A stretch of 12,026 nt of DNA, from contig CAZXMB010000095.1 in the NCBI GenBank assembly GCA_964641715.1, positions 1-12,026 on the forward strand. Reading direction: 5' to 3'. The stretch comes from CAZXMB01 sp964641715. GTDB lineage: Bacteria; Desulfobacterota; BSN033; UBA1163. The translations under genes and the position numbers were made by a program. Of the stretch, positions 1-6,305 are shown piece after piece (positions within the stretch are counted from its first letter, which is position 1; every line of letters starts with the position of its first letter). The notes beneath the pieces were generated by a model. That model saw only the letters and a program-made list of their open reading frames with translations. It was not told where the DNA came from and searched no databases.

Positions 1-1
1 C

Positions 2-154
2 AAGTATGATTATGTAAAACTCTATAAAAAAATGATTGTTTTTGTCAAACGAAATATTACAGATTTACAGGATGTCCATATGCAAACAGATTATTTTATC
101 CTCTTGTTATTAAAAGAATTATTATGTAAGGTGATGGAATGTGAATTTCATTGA
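2..154 (+). CDS. Unidentified partial open frame (C-terminal tail)
   Basis: This frame is open from the window's first full codon to a TGA at 152-154, giving 50 residues without a stop. In such AT-rich sequence an open stretch this long is mildly unexpected by chance. The peptide is rich in Lys, Leu, Ile and Asp with a hydrophobic ILLLLKELL stretch, as might end a small helical protein. I recognise no family. No terminator-like hairpin follows it. It could be the end of a gene lying mostly upstream, or non-coding sequence. Confidence 0.28.
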   Translation, partial: KYDYVKLYKKMIVFVKRNITDLQDVHMQTDYFILLLLKELLCKVMECEFH

Positions 155-180
155 TATGAAATAATTTGTTTGAATATAAA
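151..180 (+). promoter_or_regulatory. Candidate sigma-70 promoter before the integrase-like stub
   Basis: TTGATA at 151-156 and TATAAA at 175-180 are separated by 18 bases. They sit about 60 bases ahead of the ATG at 241. A ribosome-binding site (AGGA, 230-233) lies 7 bases before that ATG. The surrounding sequence is very AT-rich, so chance matches are likely. Confidence 0.3.
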
Positions 181-240
181 TGTTATATTGCATATAACTA
201 AAACCTAAAAATCATTATTGAGGAAAAAAAGGATAGAGAA

Positions 241-381
241 ATGAATATGCTCCGAGATTTTGAGGCGTTCCTTTCGAAAACGGGAACTGTTCCAGAATAT
301 AAAATCAGGTTCTACGTTTACTGGGTGAGGAGATTCTTCAAAGGTGCCTTTTTTAAAAAATGTTTCAACCTCTTGCCGTAA
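241..381 (+). pseudogene. Truncated N-terminus of a tyrosine recombinase (integrase)-like protein
   Basis: A 46-codon frame starts at ATG 241, preceded by AGGA at a proper distance, and stops at TAA 379-381. Residues 5-33 (DFEAFLSKTG, then VPEYKIRFYVYWVRRFF) resemble the SAM-like core-binding domain that opens phage and integron-type integrases, with the typical F..FL, Y...YV.WVRRF spacing. Nothing of the catalytic R-H-R-Y domain follows, because the frame runs into the radical SAM gene. It is therefore most simply a remnant left by deletion or recombination. An alternative reading is that its end (RRFFKGAFFKK) is the twin-arginine start of the downstream gene's signal peptide, out of frame by one base at an A-tract (355-360). 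Both may be partly true if the breakpoint lies around 330-350. Confidence 0.5.
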
Positions 382-1445
382 CCGGAGGCTTATCCTTGCT
401 GAACGAGTCAGACGGAAAACCATCTGAACTTCCCCCTCTTCGGGAGGCGATGTTCTATAAAAATATAAATAACCAGACCGTTCAGTGTCTTCTCTGTCCG
501 AGAGAATGTGTGATTCGTGATGGGAAGAGAGGGTTTTGCAGGAATCGGGAAAATCAGAAAGGAAAGCTGTATTCTGTGGCCTACGGGAAACCCTCTGTCG
601 TTGATATTGGACCCATTGAGAAAGCTCCCCTCTACCATTTCTTTCCAGGCCATTTCAGGCTCTGTCTCACCTGTGCCAGTTGCAACCTGAGGTGCAAGTA
701 CTGCCAGAACTGGCATCTCTCGCAAAGAAGTCCTGAGGATCTGGACTATACCTCTTATGCTCCGGAAGACATTATCAGGCGAGCTCAAAACTACAACCTG
801 TCATCCATTTCCTTTACCTACACTGAACCCACAGTCTGTTATGAGTACCTTTATGAGACCTCCATCGCTGCCAAGCAGAATGGAATGAAGACATCCATTG
901 TCTCCAACGGGTATATCAATCGGGAACCACTCTTGAAGCTTCTGAGGGTCCTCGACGCCGTGAAGATTGACCTCAAGGGGTTCAGCGAGGAATTTTATGA
1001 GAAGGTCTGCTCAGCCACTTTGAAACCTGTTCTGGAATCCATCCTGGAGGTCAAAAGTCAGAAGGTGTGGCTGGAGATTGTCAATCTGATCGTCCCCACT
1101 TTAAATGACGACCCGGAGATGATTAATGCAATGTGTCAATGGATCATAGAGAAGACAGGGCCGGATACTCCCCTTCACTTCACCCGTTTCTCCCCAAATT
1201 ACAAATTAACCCATCTCTCCCCTACCCCCGTCTCCACATTAGAAAAAGCTTATGAGATTGCGAAAAAGCATTCCTTGAACTATGTTTATATCGGAAATGT
1301 GCCCGGACACCTCTACAATTCCACCTTCTGCCCTTCCTGCCGCCAAAAGGTCATCTATCGAACCCACTTCGATGTCTTGGAAATCAATATCATAGATGGG
1401 AAATGCAAATTTTGCCGCTTTCCCATTCAGGGGAGATGGAGTTAA
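360..1445 (+). CDS. amrS: Radical SAM enzyme, AmmeMemoRadiSam (AmrS) / PflA-like family
   Basis: This is a probable glycyl-radical-activase-like radical SAM protein. Counting from ATG 360, residues 43-60 carry the CLLCP...C...C four-cysteine N-terminal motif (C43, C46, C50, C60) seen in AmrS-type proteins. C108, C112 and C115 (CNLRCKYC) form the CxxxCxxC site for the SAM-binding [4Fe-4S] cluster. Two further CxxC pairs lie near the C-terminus (C324/C327 and C349/C352), a likely metal site. The start is unsure: ATG 450 (residue 31, MFYKN) has GGGAGG only two bases upstream, while residues 6-14 before it (AVTGGLSLL) look like the hydrophobic core of a Tat signal, which some relatives carry. The arginine pair would lie in another frame at 328-333. 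The AmmeMemo partner genes are not in the window, so the substrate is unknown. The gene may be its own unit, since an independent promoter follows it. Confidence 0.8.
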   Translation: MFQPLAVTGGLSLLNESDGKPSELPPLREAMFYKNINNQTVQCLLCPRECVIRDGKRGFCRNRENQKGKLYSVAYGKPSVVDIGPIEKAPLYHFFPGHFRLCLTCASCNLRCKYCQNWHLSQRSPEDLDYTSYAPEDIIRRAQNYNLSSISFTYTEPTVCYEYLYETSIAAKQNGMKTSIVSNGYINREPLLKLLRVLDAVKIDLKGFSEEFYEKVCSATLKPVLESILEVKSQKVWLEIVNLIVPTLNDDPEMINAMCQWIIEKTGPDTPLHFTRFSPNYKLTHLSPTPVSTLEKAYEIAKKHSLNYVYIGNVPGHLYNSTFCPSCRQKVIYRTHFDVLEINIIDGKCKFCRFPIQGRWS

Positions 1446-1528
1446 CCGCATTCGAAGGATCTGAAATTCTTTCTCTCCAGCCCGGTTCGGATTTTTCAAA
1501 AAATAGTAACAAAAATCTAAAAAAGATC

Positions 1529-1557
1529 TTGACAAAGAAAAACAGGCTCATTAAAAT
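1529..1557 (+). promoter_or_regulatory. Sigma-70 promoter of the IclR-led operon
   Basis: A perfect -35 TTGACA (1529-1534) and a -10 TAAAAT (1552-1557) are separated by exactly 17 bases. Transcription would start near 1564, inside the inverted repeats described next and about 50 bases before the TTG start of the IclR gene. Confidence 0.7.
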
Positions 1558-1560
1558 AGC

Positions 1561-1593
1561 AACATTTAAATAACAATGTTCTATAAGTAGAAC
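1561..1593. promoter_or_regulatory. Overlapping inverted repeats: likely IclR operator
   Basis: Two perfect 6-bp inverted repeats sit just downstream of the -10 box. AACATT (1561-1566) pairs with AATGTT (1575-1580) across 8 bases. GTTCTA (1578-1583) pairs with TAGAAC (1588-1593) across 4 bases. They share three bases. Their place over the transcription start suggests repression by the adjacent regulator, as is common for IclR proteins. The binding itself is inferred. Confidence 0.5.
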
Positions 1594-1612
1594 TTTTAAA
1601 GAAGGGATTGTA

Positions 1613-2437
1613 TTGAAGGGCAAACGGGTTCAACCCAGGGGGAATAAAAATCAGCATTCTTCCTATAAACCCACTGTTCCGGCGGTGGAACAGGCGTCTC
1701 GGATTCTCCTCTGTTTGAGCAGAAGCTCCAATTTTAAGATGGGAGTGACTGAGATAGGCAGGGAAGTTGGGATTCACAAGAGCAAGGCTTTCTCCATCCT
1801 TCACACCCTTAACCAGTTTGGATTTGTGGAGAAGGATCCCCGGACAAAAACATACTTTCTCGGACCGGGCCTGCTTTTCTTATCCCGCAATGTGCTGGAT
1901 AACCTTCGTTATCCGGAAGTGGTCGCCCCCTTTCTCGAAAGGCTTGCTACACAAGCCAATGGAACCGCAGTCTTTGGCTTAATCAATGGAGAACACGTAT
2001 TCGTTGTCGGCAAACACGAAGGAAATCAAAATGTCGGGTTCACCGTGCGCCTTGGACACCGGTTTCATATCACCTTAGGTGCTCATGGAAAAGCCATTGT
2101 GGCATTCATGCCTGAAGCCGAAAGGGAAAGGATACTGGCAAAAAAAAGGGTCTACTTCTATTGGAACCCGTCCCTTATGAATATGAAACGCCTCAGAGAA
2201 GAACTGGCAAGATGCAGGGCATCGGGCTTTGCACAGGATGTGGGGGAAATTACCCCGGGGGTCAATGTGCTTAGCGCCCCGGTGTTTGCCCACAATGATA
2301 AGCTCATCGGCTGTATTATCCTGATCGGAACATTTTCAGAGGAAAAGATTCGAGAATTCGGGCCTGAGGTGGTCACCGTTGCCAAACAAGTCTCCGGCAA
2401 ACTTGGAGCAAAGACAGAAATCCTCTACCCGGATTGA
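1613..2437 (+). CDS. IclR-family transcriptional regulator
   Basis: This 274-residue protein has the usual IclR length and layout. A winged helix-turn-helix lies at about residues 24-85 (recognition region near 45-75, VTEIGREVGIHKSKAFSIL). An effector-binding domain follows from about residue 100, with the typical GAHGKAIVAFMP segment and the family-like GFAQDVGEITPGVNVLSAPVF stretch. Family members sense small organic acids or aromatic compounds and often control the catabolic genes beside them. The start is TTG at 1613, with AAGGG at 1602-1606 just upstream. No earlier in-frame ATG is present and the next one (residue 43) would cut into the DNA-binding domain. The CoA ligase gene begins 11 bases after its stop, so the regulator is probably cotranscribed and autoregulated. 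Confidence 0.92.
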   Translation: MKGKRVQPRGNKNQHSSYKPTVPAVEQASRILLCLSRSSNFKMGVTEIGREVGIHKSKAFSILHTLNQFGFVEKDPRTKTYFLGPGLLFLSRNVLDNLRYPEVVAPFLERLATQANGTAVFGLINGEHVFVVGKHEGNQNVGFTVRLGHRFHITLGAHGKAIVAFMPEAERERILAKKRVYFYWNPSLMNMKRLREELARCRASGFAQDVGEITPGVNVLSAPVFAHNDKLIGCIILIGTFSEEKIREFGPEVVTVAKQVSGKLGAKTEILYPD

Positions 2438-2448
2438 AAGGACGGCGA

Positions 2449-3756
2449 ATGAAATACTGGAATCCATACTTAGAGACCCTGCCAGGAGAATCCCTGACCC
2501 ATATCGAACTCTCTTATTTTCGAAAGATCCTCTCCTATGCAAAAGGGCATTCCAAACTCTATCAAGATAAGTTGAAGGGAATTGAGCCAGAGGATATCCA
2601 AACCCTGCAGGACCTCAAAAAGATCCCTCTCACGGATAAAGAGGAGTTGAGAAGATATCAGGAGATGGAGCCTTTTCCCTATGGCGGAACCCTTGGGAAT
2701 GATATCGAAAAGGTGACCACCTTCAGACAGACAAGCGGAACCACCGGGAAACCGGTCTATGTCCCCGAAACCTATGAAAGCTGGCAATGGAGGATTGAGG
2801 CATGGTGCCATATCCTGTATATGGCAGGCTTCCGGCCACATCACAGGGTATTTCTTCCTTTTGTCTACAATGTCTATGTGGCTTTCTGGGAAGGCCATTA
2901 TGCCTCTGAAAAAGTGGGGTGTGAACTTATCCCCGGCGGGGGGCTTGATACAAAGGGAAGAATCCACAAGATCCTTGAAATCAAAGCCAATGCGATGATG
3001 AATACCCCCACCTATGGGCTCCATATCGCCGAGGAGGCGAAAGCCATGGGGATCGATCCCGCCTCTCTCGGAATCGAAAGGATGCTCTGCGCGGGAGAGC
3101 CCATGCCCTCTGCAACCCGGAAAAGGCTGGAGGAGCTCTACCGCTGTCATGTCTTTGACCATATCGGCGGAACAGAACCCTGTGCATGGGCAGGCATGTG
3201 TGAGGAAAAAGACGGTTTACATCTCATTGAACCCTTCTTTCTGGTTGAGATCCTTGACCGCGAAACCGTCCAGAAAGAGGTAAAGGAGGGTGAGATTGGA
3301 GTGGTCGTGGTCACTCCGCTCGGCAGACGGTCCTTCCCCTTGATCCGTTTCAATACGAAGGATCTGGTGATCAAAGGAGGAAGCTCCTGCTCCTGCGGCA
3401 GGACCTCGCAGAAGATCAAAGAGGTGGTGGGCAGAGCGGACGATTTGAGGAAAATCCGGGGAGTCCTCTTTTCACCTAAAACAGTGGAGGAGTTGATCCG
3501 GCACCAATTCCAGGAGGTCATTGAGTATGAGATCGTGGTCGAGAGAAAAGGGATAATGGATGAAATCACCCTCAGGACAGAACTTGACTCACAAATCGGT
3601 AAGGATGAAGTGGAATCCTTAAAGTCACGTCTCAAAGAGAGCCTGAAGGTAAAGACCAACCTTTCCTTTCAGGTGAAGGTCGAGCCTCAGGGATCGCTTC
3701 CCCGATATATGCTCAAGGCAAAACGTTTCAAAGATTTAAGGGAAGGTGGAAAATGA
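2449..3756 (+). CDS. PaaK-like acyl/aryl-CoA ligase (phenylacetate-CoA ligase family)
   Basis: This adenylate-forming enzyme of 435 residues has the normal length of phenylacetate-CoA ligases, which activate an acid with ATP and join it to CoA. The phosphate-binding loop TSGTTGKP is at residues 95-102. The adenine/active-site motif IGGTEP is near 239-244 (GGTE 240-243). The LIRFNTKDL segment before residue 310 matches the conserved R..x.D region near the hinge. C314 and C316 form the CxCGR motif common in the PaaK and F390-synthetase group. The C-terminal domain is complete. I chose ATG 2449 because AAAGGA (2437-2442) is 6 bases before it; an in-frame TTG at 2434 overlaps the end of the IclR gene. 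The IclR context and the following molybdo-enzyme suggest an organic, perhaps aromatic, acid, but the substrate is not certain. Confidence 0.88.
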   Translation: MKYWNPYLETLPGESLTHIELSYFRKILSYAKGHSKLYQDKLKGIEPEDIQTLQDLKKIPLTDKEELRRYQEMEPFPYGGTLGNDIEKVTTFRQTSGTTGKPVYVPETYESWQWRIEAWCHILYMAGFRPHHRVFLPFVYNVYVAFWEGHYASEKVGCELIPGGGLDTKGRIHKILEIKANAMMNTPTYGLHIAEEAKAMGIDPASLGIERMLCAGEPMPSATRKRLEELYRCHVFDHIGGTEPCAWAGMCEEKDGLHLIEPFFLVEILDRETVQKEVKEGEIGVVVVTPLGRRSFPLIRFNTKDLVIKGGSSCSCGRTSQKIKEVVGRADDLRKIRGVLFSPKTVEELIRHQFQEVIEYEIVVERKGIMDEITLRTELDSQIGKDEVESLKSRLKESLKVKTNLSFQVKVEPQGSLPRYMLKAKRFKDLREGGK

Positions 3757-3932
3757 TGGAAGAGATAAGAGGAGAGATTGAGAGGCTTGAAGAAAGTGCC
3801 ACGAGGCTTCAGGCGCTGGCAAAGGATAATCCTGCAATCCTGAAGAATGCGGAAAACATCCTGACCTTTGTCTACATCCTCAAGTTTATCACACCAATAC
3901 CAGGTAAGGAGGGGAATGAATGGAAGAGGTAA
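3753..3932 (+). CDS. Small coupled helical protein of unknown function (59 aa)
   Basis: This short gene starts at ATG 3753, overlapping the stop of the ligase gene as ATGA (a second ATG follows at 3756). It ends at TAA 3930-3932, 13 bases inside the molybdo-enzyme gene. GGAAGGTGG at 3741-3749 supplies a ribosome-binding site. Residues 3-25 are strongly charged and heptad-like (EEIRGEIERLEESATRLQAL), suggesting a coiled coil. Residues 35-50 are hydrophobic (ILTFVYILKFITPIP), possibly one amphipathic or membrane-touching helix. There is no signal peptide and no cysteine. I do not recognise a family. The double overlap strongly favours a translated gene whose product works with its neighbours, for example as a small subunit or maturation helper of the molybdo-enzyme; that role is inferred. 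Confidence 0.68.
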   Translation: MMEEIRGEIERLEESATRLQALAKDNPAILKNAENILTFVYILKFITPIPGKEGNEWKR

Positions 3933-6174
3933 AAAAGATTCGGACAGCCTGCCGGAGTTGCCATGGAGGCTGCGGGGTCATCGCTCATGTCAAAGACGGC
4001 AGGGTCATTAAAGTGGAAGGGGATCCCGAATCCCCCATCAGCCACGGCACCCTGTGCAGTAAAGGCCTGGCCATCACTCAACTGGCCTACCATCCGGACC
4101 GGATTCTCTATCCGATGAAGCGGACCGGGGCAAAAGGGGAAGGCAAATGGCAGCGGATCACCTGGGATGAGGCGTTAAGTACCATTGCGGAAAGATTCCG
4201 CAAGGTGATTGCCGAATACGGACCAGAATCGATCGTGGTTGGTCAGGGGACAGGCAGGGATTACGAAAGTCATCTTTACCGGTTCGCCAACCTTCTGGGG
4301 ACCCCGAATGTCCTGACCGCAGGCCATATGTGTTATGTCTCAAGGGTGGGTTCAACCCTGATTACCTGTGGCACCCTGCCCATAGCGGATTATGAGGGAG
4401 GGCCCAAATGCATAGTCATCTGGGCCTGCAACCCGCAGTGGACCAACCCGGATGAATATAAGGGAGAGAATTTCTGGAGGGCTTACAAAAGGGGAGCGAA
4501 GTTGATCTGCATCGATCCCAGAAAGGGGTTTCTGGCGAACAAAGCGGACCTCTGGCTTCAGATCCGTCCTGGAACAGATGCGGCCATGGCTCTGGGTTTT
4601 CACCGCGTCATCATCGAGGAAAACCTTTATGAGAAGGGTTTCGTGGAAAATTATATCCATGGCTGGGATGCGTTCAAAGAAAGGGTGATGAAAGATTATC
4701 CACTGGAAAAGGTCCAGGAGATCACCTGGGTGGACAAGGACCTGATCCGTCAGGCGGCGAGGATGTACGCTACGACCAAACCGGCCTGTATCCATTGGGG
4801 CGTCCCAACAGAGCAGACGATCAACTGTGTCAATTACACCCGCGCGACCACCGGATTGATGGCAGTCACAGGCAATCTCGATGCCCCGGGTGGAAATGCC
4901 CTCTTTGTGAACCCGCCCACGCGCACTGTGGCTGAATTTTCAAGGCACAGGGATCTTCCTCCGGAGCAGCAGAAAAAAAGGCTGGGCGGTGATCAATTCA
5001 AGCTTGGTGCCAGAGTTGCGCTGATCAACCCCAAAAAGGCCTGGGATGCCATCCTGACCGGCAAGCCCTATCCCCTGAAAGCCGGGATTCTTTGCGGAAG
5101 CAATCCTGTGGTCACCAGGGCCAATGCCAAAGAGGCTTACGAGGCACTGAAGAAGATCGAGTTTCTCGCTGTGATTGATTTCTTCCTCACTCCCACGGCA
5201 GAGCTTGCGGATATCTTTCTGCCCTCCGGGACCTGGCTGGAGCAGAACCATGTTGCAGATAACTGGAAGAGACATGGCTATGTCTTAGCGAGGCAGAAGT
5301 GTGTCGAGATCGGTGAGTGCTGGCAGGACCACAAGATCTTTCTCGAATTGGGAAAGCGAATGGGCCAGGAGTGGTGGCCAACGGTCGAGGATGCGCTCGA
5401 CTATCTCCTCGAACCTTCCGGACTGACCTGGGAGCAGTTTAAAGAGAAGGGTTACCTGCAGGGTGAGATGGTTTATTACAAATACAAACAGAGGGGCTTC
5501 TCCACCCCTACGAAGAAGGTGGAACTCTATTCAACCCTCTTGGAAAAATGGGGATATGATCCCCTTCCAAAATATGTTGAGATTCCGGAAAGCCCTGCCT
5601 CCAGGCCCGATCTCCTCAAAGACTATCCTTATATTCTGAATGCGGGGCTTCGGACCCCGACCTTCTTCCATTCGGCAAACCGACAGATACCCGTCCTGAG
5701 GGAGATTCGACCCGATCCCATCGTGGAGATCCACCCGGAGACCGCCCGGAAACATGATATTAGAGATGGGCAATGGGTTTACATCTCCTCTCCGAGGGGA
5801 AGAATCAAACAGCGGGCAAAACTCAATTCCAATATCGATCCAAGAGTGGTGATTGCAGAGCATGGCTGGTGGTTTCCCGAGATAAAGGATCCGGGCCACG
5901 GATGGAATCTCTCCAACGTGAATATCCTGACAGACAATGCCTTTGAGACCCTGGACCCGGCGATGGGCTCTACGAATCTGAGGGTCTGCCTGTGCAATAT
6001 CNNNNNNNNNNNNNNNNNNNNNNNNNNNNNNNNNNNNNNNNNNNNNNNNNNNNNNNNNNNNNNNNNNNNNNNNNNNNNNNNNNNNNNNNNNNNNNNNNNN
6101 NGACCCTGGACCCGGCGATGGGCTCTACGAATCTGAGGGTCTGCCTGTGCAATATCGCACCCTGTGAGGAGTGA
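3920..6174 (+). CDS. Molybdopterin oxidoreductase, DMSO-reductase family (interrupted by a false gap)
   Basis: This is a Mo- or W-bis-pterin enzyme. The N-terminal [4Fe-4S] site is C11-x2-C14-x3-C18 with C46 (LCSKG). C138 in the GHMCYVSR segment is the likely metal ligand, matching the ligand-cysteine region of related enzymes. Pterin-binding regions follow, with a complete C-terminal domain (about 570-695). There is no Tat signal, so it should act in the cytoplasm. Overall similarity recalls acetylene hydratase and Pad-type phenylacetyl-CoA oxidoreductases. However, residue 15 next to C14 is His, where acetylene hydratase has its catalytic Asp, so hydration of acetylene is unlikely. AAGGAGG (3906-3912) precedes the ATG at 3920. 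The N run at 6002-6101 breaks the frame as given; merging the duplicated 55 bases gives 699 residues ending CNIAPCEE. The electron partner is probably the Fe-S/FAD protein downstream. Confidence 0.9.
5947..6001 (+). repeat. Left copy of an exact 55-base duplication flanking the gap
   Basis: The 55 bases ending directly at the N run are identical to the 55 bases beginning directly after it (6102-6156). Both encode the same end of the molybdo-enzyme. This is the pattern expected when two contigs sharing a 55-base k-mer overlap were scaffolded without merging. Confidence 0.95.
6002..6101. other. 100-N scaffold gap, probably artificial
   Basis: Exactly 100 N are present, a conventional placeholder length. 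Removing the N and one 55-base copy (155 bases) brings the stop at 6172-6174 back into the frame of ATG 3920. The flanking sequence thus joins seamlessly and no sequence seems to be missing. Confidence 0.93.
6102..6156 (+). repeat. Right copy of the 55-base duplication flanking the gap
   Basis: It is identical to 5947-6001 and continues into the true 3' end of the molybdo-enzyme gene (IAPCEE, then TGA). It should be collapsed with the left copy. Confidence 0.95.
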
Positions 6175-6189
6175 ATCTTGATCAAACAG

Positions 6190-6277
6190 TATTCCGTTCA
6201 TGCTTCGACAAGCTCAGCGCGAACGGAATATCGATATGTTAGACCGTTCACCCTGAGTCTGTCGAAGGGTAAATCGG
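6190..6277. repeat. Pair of dispersed palindromic (REP-like) elements in inverted orientation
   Basis: The first element (6190-6230) is closed by a perfect 10-bp inverted repeat, TATTCCGTTC with GAACGGAATA, and holds CTTCGACAAGCTCAG (6203-6217). The second (6244-6277) carries the related core in the opposite direction, CTGAGTCTGTCGAAG (6253-6267), within an ACCCT/AGGGT stem. The core CTTCGACAAGCTCAG is a form I know from repeats scattered through many bacterial genomes. The pair fills the 131-base space between the molybdo-enzyme and its presumed electron-transfer partner. It could fold into strong RNA hairpins that protect the upstream message or reduce read-through. Confidence 0.75.
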
Positions 6278-6305
6278 TGTAATCATTCTCTATAGGAGGA
6301 AAGCA

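Noticed and set aside
408..788. Long antisense frames opposite the main genes (for example here, 2470-3162 and 4352-4795)
   Set aside because: They lack ribosome-binding sites and recognisable motifs, and lie opposite well-supported genes, so they are coding-strand shadows.
1446..1528. Rho-independent terminator after the radical SAM gene
   Set aside because: Only a 3-bp CCG/CGG stem before TTTTT is visible (near 1480-1500), too weak to call.
3920..6136. A 738-residue frame reading through the N run
   Set aside because: Its last residues come from the wrong frame after the gap. Collapsing the 55-base duplication gives a proper 699-residue protein that stops at 6172-6174.
3920..6174. Naming the molybdo-enzyme acetylene hydratase
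   Set aside because: The catalytic Asp after the second cluster cysteine is replaced by His, and the ligase and NAD(P)-linked partner do not fit that role.
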